Positions 35,912 to 48,973 of a stretch of DNA of 64,000 bases are shown here, piece by piece. Location: positions 3,596,001 through 3,660,000 of the forward strand of contig CP075495.1 of NCBI GenBank assembly GCA_021613535.1, written 5' to 3'. The position numbers and the translations under genes are program-made. The stretch comes from Adineta vaga (Eukaryota > Rotifera). The number at the start of each line of letters is the position of its first letter. The first letter of the stretch is position 1. The notes below the pieces were generated by a model. The model worked only from the letters and a program-made list of their open reading frames with translations, was not told where the DNA came from and ran no database searches.

Positions 35912-36538
35912 TTAATACCATAATAATGGAAACATCAATAATGGCCACATCATCATACTACCTAATGCCATACCTGTCATAGCGCCTGCTGCCATACTAC
36001 CACAGCCATCATAACATGAATCTCTATCAACAATAATAATAGTTTGTGCTGGTCCATCAGATGTTTGATAAATTCGAGGTGAACTACTACTATTATAAAT
36101 AACATTGCGATAAATAGTAGCATCATATCGATTTGGTGGAATTTGTGTATTCGTCCATTGTGCATGTTGTTGCTGCGTACGTTCAATATATAGTTGACGA
36201 ACATCTTCAAAAGATGTTTGCCATGCAAATAGATCATCAACAGATTCGGCACATAATGTCCATATATCACCTTTACTTGGTACAAGTTCAATTAATTGTT
36301 CACAAGTGGATCCATTGGGTGGTTCGATAGTATTTGATATTTGATCCGTGCCAACACGTATTTGTCGACAACGATTCAATTCAAATACTTCATCAGCTTT
36401 ATCATATTGTTTATCAGGCGATGCCATACGACGAAGACGAGCATCTCTTGTCAATATAAACCATTCGCGTTTCCAATTTTTTAAAATAGTTGTACGACGT
36501 TGTAACCAACCTGCTTTAACAATATCCGTCATTGTCAA
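35912..36538 (-). CDS. PLEKHB2: Evectin (PLEKHB1/2), PH-domain protein of recycling endosomes
   Basis: A single exon of 208 codons. A PH domain occupies about residues 6-120, beginning IVKAGWLQRRTTILKNWKREW and including the basic patch that in evectin-2 contacts phosphatidylserine, then a conserved TLCAESVDDLFAWQTSFED helix. A Pro/Ser-rich linker leads to a hydrophobic C-terminal tail (GAMTGMALGSMMMWPLLMF), the membrane-inserting tail shared by evectins. In mammals evectin-2 links phosphatidylserine to retrograde traffic from recycling endosomes to the Golgi. Absence of introns is unusual for this neighbourhood. It is divergent from the BTB gene at 37189. Confidence 0.9.
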   Translation of the reverse strand: MTMTDIVKAGWLQRRTTILKNWKREWFILTRDARLRRMASPDKQYDKADEVFELNRCRQIRVGTDQISNTIEPPNGSTCEQLIELVPSKGDIWTLCAESVDDLFAWQTSFEDVRQLYIERTQQQHAQWTNTQIPPNRYDATIYRNVIYNSSSSPRIYQTSDGPAQTIIIVDRDSCYDGCGSMAAGAMTGMALGSMMMWPLLMFPLLWY

Positions 36539-37188
36539 GGATTCAATTGAACAGAAGATGTAATAATATGATGATATGAAATGATTAATTATTTATAAGT
36601 GATGCAGTCAACCGTAAAACTAAATTACGGATTTTAATTTCGTTTGTGTTTGGTTATAACCAATAAAAATATGATTACATTGATTTTCTTTCTTTAATAT
36701 TTACAAGAAAAAGCTTTCACAATCATATAAAGTTAGCATTAAGAAAACGTTCATCTGATCTAATCGAACGTTATTTTCTTATTATTGATACTAGTGCCAT
36801 CTGAAATACGACTGGCTTCTATTTTGACGAATCATTGCATTCCTTGTGATCTTGTATTGTATTGTGTTTGTTTAAAAATATATATAATATAAAAATTATT
36901 TAGAATAGAAGAAAAGTAGATTATATTACTCATCGGAAATAAATCTTTGAAAATAGATATAAAATCTTACAATCAATGCATGAAATTCCCAAAAGTCAAT
37001 CCTTGTATCAAAAGATACTATTGTATTTATTATACTAAATTGTTGATAAAAAAAGAAATTGTTAGAAAGAATCATGATGATAACAGACAAAGTTCGGTTT
37101 TATCGTTAGCCTTTTTTTTTACAGAACAACGAATCAAAATAATGTTAACACAAACTTAATCATTCATTCTATTTTAGATAAGAACAGA
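36539..37188. other. Divergent intergenic region between PLEKHB2 and the BTB gene
   Basis: AT-rich, with no supported frame. An acceptor (attttag) at 37171-37177 lies 11 bases before the BTB gene ATG, indicating a 5' UTR intron or trans-splice site. Confidence 0.45.
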
Positions 37189-38468
37189 ATGGCTATCTAT
37201 CGAACTCGTACACATTTTGATATTGATACATCAAAATACGAGCATGAATATATAATTAATAATTATTCCAAAGTCTTCAGATATTTACATATCGAAACGT
37301 ATGATTGATTTTGTTTTTAAACATACAAAAAAAAACAAAGTGTCCTTTCATGATGTTTTTCTATTTAGGCCAGATTATGAAGTACGAAATGAACCTTGTA
37401 AATATAATTTCATTATCGAGCCAGGTCGTCGACATATATTGATCAATGTTATTGTCGAATTTCCTTTAATATTAACTCAACGACGTTGTTTTGAAGTTAT
37501 AGCTGAATGTTATAATGAAATGCGTACATCATCATCAACAACAGCTAATTCAACTTCGACTAATACATTATCTACTACATCAAAAAAAGCGTCACGAGCA
37601 GCTGTTCATAGTCAAACAAGTAAATTAATATCTCAGTAAGTTGAAATATTCAGAAACAAGAATTTGATGATCTGTTTTTTTTAGTGATGAAAATCAAATA
37701 CTTTATTCTCGTGTTCCTGATGAAGTTGATCTCTATGATAGTGATGAATATAGTGATGATGGTTTTATTAATAATCGTCGTTATGTTAAACTTCGATTGG
37801 ATTTAGATGAAGTATCATCAATAAAAAAACTTCGAATTAAAATAAAATGTTCCTATAATCGAATTTTATCGAATGAATTAATCGAACCACAAATTTGTTC
37901 ATCGTTAATTGATCAACAAAATTCTTCGGAAAAAAATGATCTTTCTCTTCTCGAATTGTTTCATACAAAAATTCCATATGATCTTAAAATTCAAATTGGT
38001 TCCCATACGTTCAATACTCATCGACATATTCTTATTTTACGGTCAGATTATTTCAAAACATTATTTGAAAGTCAATTCAATGATTGTACAAACAATCAAT
38101 TGAAATTAAGTGATGATATTAATATCAATGCATTTGATATTCTATTAAAATATCTTTATAACAATCAAATTGAAACGATTCTTCATGATGAATTATTATT
38201 AATCGAAGTATTTAAATTATCTGATCGATTTCTTATTGATTCACTAAAACGACATTGTTTAATTGAATTATTACGAAATCATATTACAAAAGATAATGTC
38301 TTTTCCTATTTAAATCTCTTGGATACATATGATGATTGTCAAGAATTACGTGAAAAATGTTTTGGTTTATTTCATAAACATGCGTGTCTATTGAAAACAT
38401 CAGCATTTCAACTTTTAGAAAAAAATAATCCGAAATTAGCCTTACAAATCTATGGTTCATTTTTCTAA
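37189..38468 (+). CDS. BTB/POZ-domain protein
   Basis: Three exons (37189-37298, 37369-37635, 37685-38468), 386 residues. An N-terminal domain of about 170 residues has a Ser/Thr-rich insertion and no recognised family. From about residue 255 there is a BTB/POZ domain: YDLKIQIGSHTFNTHRHILI, LRSDYFKTLF, FDILLKYLYNNQIETI, then a BACK-like helical tail (LLIEVFKLSDRFLIDSLKRH, YLNLLDTYDDCQELREKCF). It has neither kelch repeats nor zinc fingers. BTB proteins of this form usually serve as substrate adaptors for Cullin-3 ubiquitin ligases, which is inference here. The N-terminal region with a segment NFIIEPGRRHILINVIVEFP could be a substrate-binding beta-sandwich. Confidence 0.8.
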
Positions 38469-38916
38469 TGAAACGAGAGAAAGAAAAAAGTGAAACATTT
38501 CATTTGACGTTTATGTATAATCATTTATTTTTCTTCTTCTTCTTCTTTTTCTTTTTCTTCGTTCTTGTTTACAAAATAAAATGCTATTGAACGTTTTTTT
38601 GTTTTATAATTCTAGATTAGTTGTTTTTTCTTCTTGATCTTAAGATAGATCGAGGACTAGTGTTTAATCATGCAAACCAAAAGATTTAGTTTCACTTTAT
38701 ACACAAGAAGACATGGGTACAATTCAAAATGTGTTAGTCTTTATTGAGTTGATGATGCGAATTAAGTTTACGTGTCAAAGTAGGGAGTCTACCGAAGCGG
38801 TAAATTCTTGTATAGAAGAAGCAATTAATCGTTATTCAAATCATCAGGAAATTGTTAAGGATGTTTGGTTTCTTTTTTTTAGAAATATCGTGAATTGATT
38901 TCTACATAAGATTATT
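38469..38916. other. Intergenic gap with TTC-rich tract
   Basis: A TTC repeat runs at about 38530-38552 and AATAAA occurs near 38575. A 61-codon frame at 38713 has no protein-like support. Confidence 0.5.
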
Positions 38917-39357
38917 ATGGACAAGAGATTTGAAACGATTATTGACAGCACGTAAGTAAACACTCAATTTTTGAAAGAAAAATTGTAGATTTAGATCATT
39001 TTTAGGATCGATCGATTTACTATCGTTGGTGTTGAAGTTAAAGGTGTTCTTGTTTGTGATAAAGATGGATTGGTATTAGCAAGTAATTTGATTTCAAAAC
39101 TTGATTAATTGTTGAATAAATTTTGTTGAATTATAGGTAAAGATGTAACAGTATCTCCTGGACCTATTGCACGGTTAGCTGAATTAGCAACTGGATTGTT
39201 CGGACGAAGAACAACTGTTTGTCTTGAAAATAATGAAGAGTAATTATTAAATATTTAGTTTTCTTTTTTCAAAAAATCTCAAATCTATTCTAGTCAAGTA
39301 TTGATCAATCAAACTGACAAAGCAGTTGTTGGTGTATATACAAAACATGCTACTTAA
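38917..39357 (+). CDS. LAMTOR5: Ragulator subunit LAMTOR5 (HBXIP)
   Basis: Four short exons (38917-38951, 39006-39081, about 39137-39240, about 39296-39357) encode about 91 residues, the length of human LAMTOR5. It is a roadblock-fold subunit of the Ragulator complex that anchors Rag GTPases and mTORC1 at lysosomes. Visible family pattern: DRFTIVGVEVKGVLVCDKDG near the start, then SPGPIARLAELATGLF, then TVCLENNEDQVLINQTDKAV and VYTKHAT at the end. The start is the first ATG in frame with this domain (MDKRFETIIDS). Because it is so small it appears in fragments in a frame-by-frame view. Confidence 0.9.
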
Positions 39358-39802
39358 TTTCATCGACATAGAAAAGTATCTACCTACGAAATTAATTGAG
39401 TTATTTTCCTGTTATAATTGATGATAGAAATTCTTTTTTCTCTGTATGTCTGTGTTTGTTGTTATCTATGTTATTGTAAATGAATTATGAATTCTTCTTT
39501 TCGTTTCTCCATCTGGACATGATTACTTCAAATAAATATTTATATACGATTTGAAAAAAAAACGAAATATCATTGTTGTACTTAACTATTGATAAGGATG
39601 ACATTAATAAACTATAAATAGCATTCGTTTATTTTTGTATGAAATGATAATTTGCAGATAATCTGTTTAGTATAACTAATGTTTTCTGTCTTTAGATAGT
39701 AACAATGACAAATTGACTTACGCGTACTTGACATATACTTGTTGAAGCATTAGAAATAGAATTTCAGAGATTTGATTTGGATGTTAACTTGTCTATTGTC
39801 CA
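39358..39802. other. Intergenic gap
   Basis: LAMTOR5 3' UTR with AATAAA near 39531, then AT-rich sequence upstream of OGG1 with an acceptor-like gtctttag near 39698. No gene seen. Confidence 0.45.
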
Positions 39803-41065
39803 ATGAGTTCTTCTACACCTTGCTTATCAATATCTGTACTGTCGAATAATCTTATACAATACTCATCAGGTTCGATTCCAATCTCTTCAATTGAACTTAA
39901 TTTAAAACAAACTTTACTCGGTGGACAATCATTTCGGTAAAAATTTCTTTTAGAATGTTTCATTTGATTTTGATTTTTATTAAAATAAGCTGGTTTGAAC
40001 AATCATCCAATGAATTTATTGGTGTTCTTTATTCCTATATCATTCGTTTACAATATGAAAATGAAAATCTTCATTATAAATTTTATATTAATACAAATTT
40101 AAACTGTCAATTGAATGAATGTGATCGTGACAAAGAAAGTCGATCAATTCTATATAATTATTTTCAATTATCAATAAAACTTGATGATTTATTACAACAA
40201 TGGTGTCAATCAGATAAACGTTTTCAAAATCAACAAATACCATCGGGTATTCGAGTATTAGATCAAGATCCTTTAGAAAATTTAATATGTTTCATATGTT
40301 CAACTAATAATAATGTTCAACGTATTACAAAAATGATCAAAATACTTGCAGAAACCTATGGAAAAGAAATAGGTACATTAAATGGAATAACTTATCATCA
40401 ATTTCCAACACTTGGTATAATACAGAGACAAAAAAATGTTCCTTTCCATATTAATTCTAATGTGTTTAGATGAACTTGATCGAGTAGATCTTGAAAAAAA
40501 TCTACGAAATTTAAGTTTCGGTTATCGTGCACGATATATTCATCAAGCAATTCAATATCTTAAATATACTATTAATGATACAGATTACTTCAATCGATTA
40601 AAATCTTTATCTGTAACTGATGCACGTAAAGAATTATTAAAAATTATGGGCGTTGGTCGAAAAGTAAGGCAAACTAGAGTATCTTTCAATTTTTAATCTC
40701 TCGATTATTATTAGGTAGCAGATTGTGTTCTATTGATGTCATTAGGAAAACAAGATGTCGTACCAGTAGATACTCATATACATTCAATAGCAGTCACCCA
40801 TTACGGACAAAAGAATAAATTACAATTGACAACAAGTAATTACGATGATATTTCAACATTTTTCCAAGAACTTTGGAAACCATATGCTGGTTGGGCACAA
40901 GCTGTAAGTGCTTCTTGATAGTAGAAATTATCTTTAAGAATTTGATTTAATTAGGCTGCTTTTTCTAATGAACTTCGTTCAACAACAAAAATTCAATCTT
41001 CGAAACGTTCAAAGAAGAATTCATCGAAAATGAATAATGATTGTAAATTTCTAAAAGAATCTTAA
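39803..41065 (+). CDS. OGG1: 8-oxoguanine DNA glycosylase
   Basis: Five exons (39803-39936, 39990-40414, 40470-40663, 40715-40903, 40955-41065), 350 residues, like the roughly 345 of human OGG1. It excises 8-oxoguanine opposite cytosine and cleaves the strand by beta-lyase activity. The N-terminal domain includes LKQTLLGGQSFRWFEQSS across the first junction and YFQLSIKLDDLLQQW. The central part has DQDPLENLICFICSTNNNVQ and LSFGYRARYI. The helix-hairpin-helix reads IMGVGRKVADCVLLMSLG, where the Lys of GRK is the Schiff-base nucleophile, followed by VPVDTHIH with the catalytic Asp and PYAGWAQAAAFSNELR. A Lys/Ser-rich C-terminus (SSKRSKKNSSKMNN) may serve nuclear import. No part is missing. Confidence 0.96.
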
Positions 41066-41317
41066 ATGATTTCTTCCATGTATCTATTTGGTTGTTTTTC
41101 CTTAGTATTTATATACAAAATCTGGAATATTCTTTCCGTTCTCTGGTATTTGTTTGCTAAGAGTAGAACGAGACAGAGAGAGGGAGGGAGAGAAAAAAAC
41201 TAGAATTTGGTCGTAGAGTAAGCGAAGAGGATGTTTTTCTTTTTTTGCTTGTCGTCTTCGATCGAGGAAAACATATGTTCGAGAGCGATTCAAATTACAA
41301 GAGCGTTGTTTTTTATT

Positions 41318-41356
41318 AAGACCAAAAAAAACATGATTAGTTTTTTTTTTGGTCTT
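41318..41356. repeat. Perfect inverted repeat (14-bp arms, 11-bp loop)
   Basis: AAGACCAAAAAAAA at 41318-41331 is exactly complementary to TTTTTTTTGGTCTT at 41343-41356. It lies between OGG1 and STXBP5. Confidence 0.85.
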
Positions 41357-41892
41357 GCTATAATGGAAAAGCTTAGTAGGGCGAGAAAAATAGAAGATAA
41401 ATATATATGAAATTCAATTAAGTGAATATATGCATGAGCAAGAAATCGATCTTTAGATGTTTTTTTGTTTTCGACAAAGAATATTAACCGTAATCTTTCG
41501 TATGAAAGTTTGCTTTTTTCTTCTTCTTTCTCTTCTATCTCGATTTAGTTAGAATAATAAATTTTTTATGATTATTTGATCTCGACAAGTATTCTTTTCG
41601 AAGCGAATAGAATTTGAAAAAAAGAAAAGTGTGACCTATTTTTGTTATTTCCGAGATCGAAACATACTTCGAGCTAATTGTCATTATTTATTTATGTGTT
41701 CGGAAGAAAAAAAACAAAGTTTTCCTTCTTTCATTTTAAATTAAGTCATTGAATATAATTTTTTTCTTAATAAAATTTGATCAAAAGAATCGATCAATCT
41801 TTGCCGTTTTGCTATAATAGTTATCTGCCGTCAACTTGCGCACTCTATCAACATCTTTCGCACTATTAGTTCAAAAACAGAACAGCTTGTCA

Positions 41893-41920
41893 ATTATTAT
41901 TTATTATTTATTATTTATTT
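41893..41920. repeat. TTATTTA-type short tandem repeat
   Basis: Three to four imperfect 7-base units in the STXBP5 upstream region. Confidence 0.7.
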
Positions 41921-42075
41921 GTCATCGGCGCTATCAGATTGGATAAAGGACGACATTTCTGATCGGAAAAAAAACGGAATAACAAAATCTAAAGTTTTCT
42001 TTATTTCAGATGTAATTTTGTTTCTTCAATGAACGTGTTTTTCTCAATGAACGATAGAACAACAAGTTCATAGAA

Positions 42076-45000
42076 ATGACAAGTCGAATAAAATTACCAT
42101 TCAAATTAGGCGATTCGAAAAAAATAACTGAAATCGATATAAATGAACCATTGAAGAAAGATGATTTTTCCCTAAGTGAAGTAAGATAATGGAAAAATCT
42201 TTCTTTCCAATTCAATAATTCATTCCTAGATTGTTCGATATGGTTTTCCTTATCGACCAACAACACTTGCTTATGATCCTGTTCAAAAAGTTCTTGCCAT
42301 TGGAACAAAAAATGGAATTATTAAAATGTAAGATTAAGATTTCTTTGATTAATTAAGATATCAACTGATCTTCTGAATAGTTATGGTGGTGCATTTGTTG
42401 AATGTTCACTTGAACATCCAAGTGAAATCGAAATTGTTCAATTAGTATTTCGTATTAATGAAGTAAGTTTATTTTTGTATGAAATTCATATTGATCTGAT
42501 TGTTTATTTATTTTTTCTTTTTTTTAAAGGGAGCATTGATTAGTGCATGCCGGGATAATTATATTCATTTATGGAATTTACGACAGAAGAAACCTGTCAT
42601 TGCTAGTTCACTTCGATTTGTTAAAGAGAAGTAGGTTAAATCAAATATTTGAAAATCATTTTCATTTATTTTCATTTTATTTTCTTTTAGAATCAGTCGT
42701 TGTTTCTTACCACTTGCATTTAATTCGAAATGGTTAATGGTTGGAACATATTGTGGAAATGTTTATGTCGTTAATTTGGATACATTTACACTTTCATCAT
42801 ATAAAATTATGTGGAATAATGCAATTGGAATGTAAGGATAATAATCCGATAATGAATGCAAATGATTTTTTTTTCTCTCTTTGTTCTATAGGGGTAAAAG
42901 TTCTCATCCAGGAGTTGTCGTTGATTTATGTCAAAATCCTGATGATCCGACACGCGTAAGATAATTTCATTATATCATTGAATATGTTCAATCAACGGAA
43001 ACGAATTTTTTTCGTATCCGGGAATGTGACTTTGTTCAGTTAATGAAAACGAAGATAAATTCAATGAACATCGAGTTTTTATCTTCTTTCTTTTTCCTAC
43101 TGAAGATTAAATATTTAATAATAGATAAGTATTCGACACTAGTCAAATAAGAAGTACTCTTCAAGATATTACTGTCTTCATCAGATACTTGAAAAATACA
43201 TCTCAGATACTTAGAATGAAACATACTATTTACTTCTTTCTTACATAGAAATCATCATATAGTACCGGAAGTACAAGATCTTCAATAAAGATAAAGTAGA
43301 CAACTGTATAACTGGATTTTGTTTCATATTGAAAAAATTCTTCTTTCGTACATTAATTCTTAATATGTTTATGGATCAAGGTTTTGAATGTGAATGATCG
43401 TTTGAGAAAGAAAAATGTTCTTAATTGTATTGACATTGATTCTGATTGGTTGGAAACTGATTGAAATACATTAAATGAATTTTTCTTTTAATCTTTTAGT
43501 TATATATTGGATTTAGTACACATTTATCATCACCAAATAGTGTACCTGTTGGTCATGTGATTTGTTGGAATTTACAACAGAAAACATCGGAAAGTGTTTA
43601 TAGTTTATCTCAAGTAAAACATTTTTGTTAATAAACGTGAAAATAGCACAAGAATTTTATATCTAGGGTTTAACATCTCTTTCCTGGCATTATGAAGGTC
43701 GACAATTTATGTGTTCACATTGTGATGGTTCACTTTCTGTATGGAATCTTCGAGCTAATGATAAACCTGTTAGCGTTAACTATCCACATAGTAAATGACA
43801 ACATTGTTCATATAGAAATGAAAAAAAAAACTTGATATCGTACTTTGTTTCTAGCACGTATTTGTAAAGATGAATCATCAAAATTTGGTCCTGTTTCAAA
43901 AGTTATTTGGAGTGCTGTTAAAAGCTCGTATGTTGTTTTGTTGTCTTGTTTAGTATTTAGATTGATCATTAATACATTTCTAGTGGCGATTCATTTGTCA
44001 TCTTTTCTGGTGGAATGCCACAACAAACTGATCATCAACAGAGTTCATCAAAACCTTCATCATATTTTTTAACGATACTTCGTGGTCAATCAACTAATGT
44101 TTTACATATGGATAATTCTATTATTGACTTTCATGTCATTACACCATCACCACATATTGCTGGTTTGTTTGAAAGATTGTTTTTTATTGTTGTCATAAGC
44201 AATTGTAATTCTTTCAGATGTCCCAGATGCATTGGCAGTCGTTGTTCTACTTGAAAATGATCTTGTTGTCATCGATTTAAAAACCGAAAAGTAAGAACAT
44301 GAAAAAAAACAAACAAATATGTTTTTGTAATTCGTTAATTGTTCATTCTATTTAGTTATCCATTGTTTGAAAGTCTTCATACATTAGATCTACATGAATC
44401 ACCAATAACATATTGTGATTATATAACAGAACCAAATACAAATTTCTATCAAAATCTTCTTCGTTTACAAGCTAAACAAACAACAAAACGAACTTATAGT
44501 CAATTAGTAAATTACCTTTCGTTTTCTTTGAATTGATAGAATAAAAAAATGTTGTTTTTCTTTTAATTAAAATAGGAAAATCCAATATCAGGTGGTCGAT
44601 CTGGTTCGACAATTTTTGGTTATAATGAATTAATTATTACTGGGTAAGAAGAAGAAGAAGAAGATGACTATTTCTGATCATCCATCTTTTTTATAATAGA
44701 CATGCGGATGGTTCAATAAAATTCTGGGATGCATCTGGTTGTAATCTTGTATTTCTTTATAAATTACGTACGAATCGTTTATTTGATCGTATTCAAGTTA
44801 ATACACCAACTCCGTCACAGCCAACAAACACAAATTCATCGAAAGAAATCAATTCAAATATCAAATTTGATACGAAATCGACTCGTACAAATAGCAATAC
44901 AAATGATGAACAATTACAACAAATTTTATTAAGTGATGATAATCCATTTAGTATTTATTCAATAAAAATGTGTTGTGATGGAAAATATCTTATCGCAGCT

Positions 45001-48000
45001 GGACGTGGTGGACATGTGACATTATTTAAATTTACGGGCTCAGAATTAGATAAAGCTGATGAAGGTTTAGGTGATTTAGCATGTTTAGAAGTACCGATCT
45101 TTCATCGAAATTTATCGAGTAATCATGATGATATGAATTCAACAACGAATAGTTCAATATTAAATGATTTACAAGCTATTGCAATTAAACAAAATCTTGA
45201 GAAAAAAGTCAGAAAAACACGAATAAAATTTGTTTTTCATTTTTTGTGTTGATTTATTTTTCAGGAACTTAAAAGTTTACTTCGAGCAAAAAGAGGTTAC
45301 CGAAGAATGGCTGGTTATCAACCTGAACTTGTTTGTTTATTATCATGGTTACCAACTGATAAAGTCCCACTTCTAACTGATATTTCAATCAATTCCAAAT
45401 ATGGATTGTATGATGTCTTTTTTTTTCTTCAATTCAAATATATTTGATTGTTTCTTCACGTTTCTTAGATTAATATTTGGACTTGAAAATGGTCTCGTTG
45501 TTATTGATTTTCTAAGTCAATTTATTTTAATGAATATGGCTACAGCAGATCTTTATGGAACAATGGATCCATTTCAACGTGCAACATCGTCACCAAAACG
45601 TCGTGGTACATCGAATGAATCAAATAATGATGATTCTAATACATTCTCTTATGAATATCAGGTAAAATTCTTGTTTCATTTCGTCATTTTTTGCAGAACA
45701 AAAAAAACATACACATACATGAAAGAACAAAAGAATAATTTTATATTCTATATCTAGCAGCGATCATTATCACCTAATTCAGGACAACTATCGAATATAT
45801 TTTCTTTTAATAATCTCGAAGATAATTTTTCTAAAAATCATTTACAACCATTTGATCAATATACAACACAAATCTATCGTTCACGTTCAATTGAATCGAT
45901 GTCAAATATCGATCCAAATTTATTGGTAAATTATCCGGATGAAAAAACATTTTCATCAAATAATCCGACATTAGCAAAAACCTTTCGAACAATACGTAAA
46001 CATTTAACACGGACATCAAACAATGAAAATGAACTAAATCATCTTCCTGAAGATTTTCATTCAAATTTTCCCAAACAAACAATAACAACGGTGACAATTA
46101 AACGAACAATACCAAACGATAAAGCATTAACAACATTTGAAAATGAATTTAAGAGTCAATTATCATCTTCAAATGAATCCTATCCAACATTTGAATATCT
46201 CAAAGATAAATTTCCGAAACAAAAAACCGAATTTTATCAACAATCAACTGCTAATAAACAAGCAGTTTCAACAACATATACAACATATCATACGCATACT
46301 GTTACAGTTCATAGTAATTCGGGTGCGCGCAAGCATTCATTGGTTTCGTGATAAGCATGTGTTTGATACAATTATAGCATTGAAAGAATCTTTGCACGAA
46401 ATATTATATACGCGAGAAAAAGAAAGCATTTTTGAGGAATGATTTTTTCATCACTATATTCTTCTAGCCATCCTCACCTCCTACAAATACATCGAATCTA
46501 ACTGAAAAACGAACACACGCTCAATCGATTGATACTAATTCAGCAGTTTGTAAGTTTCTTATTCGATATCGTATAAAATGAGAACTCCTTTTGGTGTTGT
46601 TCAACGTCATATCATTGTCAAGTTAATTGCTTTGCTTTTGTCGTATCTTTCGCATGCGTGTCATAAAATTCTATAAATTAAAAGAATTTGAAAGAAAAAG
46701 ATAAGAAATCTGTTTTGATTCATTTAGACAAACCATTGGTTATTGATCTTCCACGTTCGTCAAGTACATCTAGTTTGGACAATATAATTACAAATGAAAG
46801 TGTTTGTGCTATTCAATTTTCGGAATCATTTCCGTACAAAAATGGTTTGTTTTCTTTTGGAATGAACAGAAACTAAATGACATATTTATTTCTACACAGA
46901 TTTTACTATTTCACCAAGTGTTTGGCTTGGTACAAGTACCGGTTCTGTTATTGTTATTAATTTAAATATTATTTTTGAACCAAGAAATATTAGTGGTATG
47001 TTATTTACTCTAATTTCACAATCATTTTTATTGAAAACTATCTATTTAGTTGTCCCGAGTGGAACTGTATTTCGATTAACTGGCCGAATTTTACATATTT
47101 CTTTTCTTGATCATAAAGGAGCGATTATACCAACACCGAGTGAAAAATGGGAAGCAAAAAGTAAATGAAATTTGTATTACAAATCTTTTCTTTCTCTTCT
47201 AATACGATTGCTTTTTTTTCTCTTTCATCAGAAACAAAAACAAATCGATTGATCGATGGTACTCAAGATTTAAATTCATCATCAATTGTCTTACCAACTG
47301 GTAATTCTGTGCTTACTGCAACAACGAGTATTCCTTCAAATAATATTCAATATGCTGTCTTTTGTTCATCTAAAGAAGCTCGAGTAAATTATTTTCGGAA
47401 ATTAGTTCATTCATTGCTCATCATTTAACCTTCATAGGTTATTTCATTACCATCACAAGTGTCAATATCCAAACAAAAGATCTATGATTCACTGGGTTCA
47501 TCAGCATCGAATATAATGCGTGCAGCCGTTGTTAAAATAGCTGGTAAGATTATTCAAAAAAACAATGAATTTTAATCATCTATTTATGTATTTACAGGTG
47601 CTGCTTGTTTAACATGTTATTTAGCTGCTGGTCGTATACATGTTTATAGTTTACCAAGTTTACGTGAATTATTTACTACGACTCTTGATCCTGTGATCGA
47701 TTCATGGAGGTAAGAAATTTGAAGGAATGTAGACGACAGATTATCATCGAATGATTGTATTTAGATCAATGATAGGTTTATCATTTACATTTACCAATCG
47801 TGGCCATGGATTATTTATGTGTTCACCAACAGAAATTCAAAAGATAACGATTTCTTCTGATGTGAAGTATGTTGCAATGGAATTCTTTTTCAGACATACG
47901 AATGAAATGAATTTCTTTCAGAGAACAAATCAATGAAATGTTATGCGAATTGTATAGTCCAGCAATATTAATGCCTGAAGCACCGAAACAAAATTTCTTT

Positions 48001-48433
48001 GCAAAATTATTTGCTTCAAATGCTATAATTGATTCCGATCAATTATGTAAATATGAATAAAATGAAAAAAAAAGTCTTCTTATCTTGTTTGTTTCTAGTT
48101 GGTGAAGCAGCTGGAAAAGCTCCGGCTGGTGTTATTCAAAGGGAACATGTTAATCCTAATATAAATCAATTACGTGGTAATACAGATTCAGCAGCTAGTA
48201 CTATACATGATACTCGAATGGTATGAGACATCGAATGAATTGATATGAAATTGAGAATATTTTTTTGTTTTGATTAGAAATTATTGGAGCGTGGTCAAAA
48301 ATTAAATGAAGTTGAATTAGCATCGAAACAAATGGCAGATCGTGCTGAAGAATTTTCTAGTTTAACAAATAAAGTTATGTTAAAACAAAAAGAAAAAGCT
48401 GAATGGTCATGGCCATTTACGTCAAAAAAATAG
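42076..48433 (+). CDS. STXBP5: Tomosyn (syntaxin-binding protein 5), WD40/R-SNARE protein
   Basis: More than twenty exons; about 1,150 residues. Tomosyn binds syntaxin and SNAP25 through an R-SNARE-like tail and restrains vesicle fusion. The N-terminal Lgl-type beta-propeller begins IVRYGFPYRPTTLAYDPVQK (residues about 36-55), with WD-like repeats such as SACRDNYIHLWNLRQKKPV and LTSLSWHYEGRQFMCSHCDG. ITGHADGSIKFWDASG starts the second propeller. A variable Ser/Thr-rich loop of about 250 residues follows (45540-46560). The C-terminal R-SNARE is LLERGQKLNEVELASKQMA, continuing to a QKEKAEWSWPF end; the Arg is the zero-layer residue that separates tomosyn from Lgl, which lacks this tail. The intron 42957-43499 is much longer than its neighbours and appears non-coding. 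Exon borders in the variable loop are uncertain. Confidence 0.9.
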
Positions 48434-48973
48434 TGATTTCCTGCGTTTTTATTTTCTTCAAACTTTTATTTATTCTCTTTTGCTCGCTCGTTCTCGTGTT
48501 TTTCTTTTTCCTAACTTTTACATGAGTGCAATATATCCTTGTTTGTTTATCCTCTATTTAGTAGAACGTCAAGTTGTTCTCTCTTTATTCTTATTGTTGT
48601 TGTGTATGTGGATATATTTGTTCGCGATCGATACATGCAATAATTCTTCACAGATCACACATTATATGTTACTTTTCTATTCGGATTTCTAAGTAGAACA
48701 GTGACTTACTTTTCATACATTTCAATATCAATGTGTGAATATGAAAGAATCTTATCTTTGATAAAAAAAAACACTACTGTTTACTTTTGTTTTGACCTGA
48801 GTTTTTTCTTGTTCAAATGAAGATCTAATATATTTATACAAAGAAAAACCTCTCTTTCTCTCTCTCTCTCTTTCCTTTGAATTTGTATGCCCTTATTGTA
48901 TTTTTATTGATGTTTTAAAGAAAATAACAACTCATCTTTTTATTCGTATGCGCATTCAATAAAGTGGGATTAT
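48434..48973. other. Convergent intergenic gap
   Basis: STXBP5 3' UTR with a TC-rich tract near 48852-48874 and AATAAA at about 48958-48963. No gene seen. Confidence 0.5.

Larger units (their letters stand above)
41066..42075. other. Long intergenic region, probable STXBP5 5' UTR and promoter
   Basis: T-rich, no coding signal. It contains a GA-rich patch near 41170-41195, a strong inverted repeat (41318-41356), a TTATTTA repeat near 41893-41920, and an acceptor (tatttcag) at 42002-42009 before the STXBP5 start. Confidence 0.45.

Noticed and set aside
36947-37159. 70-codon frame upstream of the BTB gene
   Set aside because: Low-complexity translation; it precedes the acceptor that starts the BTB 5' UTR.
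38713-38898. 61-codon frame before LAMTOR5
   Set aside because: No family resemblance, and not joined in phase to the LAMTOR5 exons.
42957-43499. Long STXBP5 intron as a possible nested gene
   Set aside because: No frame of useful length or hydrophobic pattern on either strand, unlike the 3544-4575 case.
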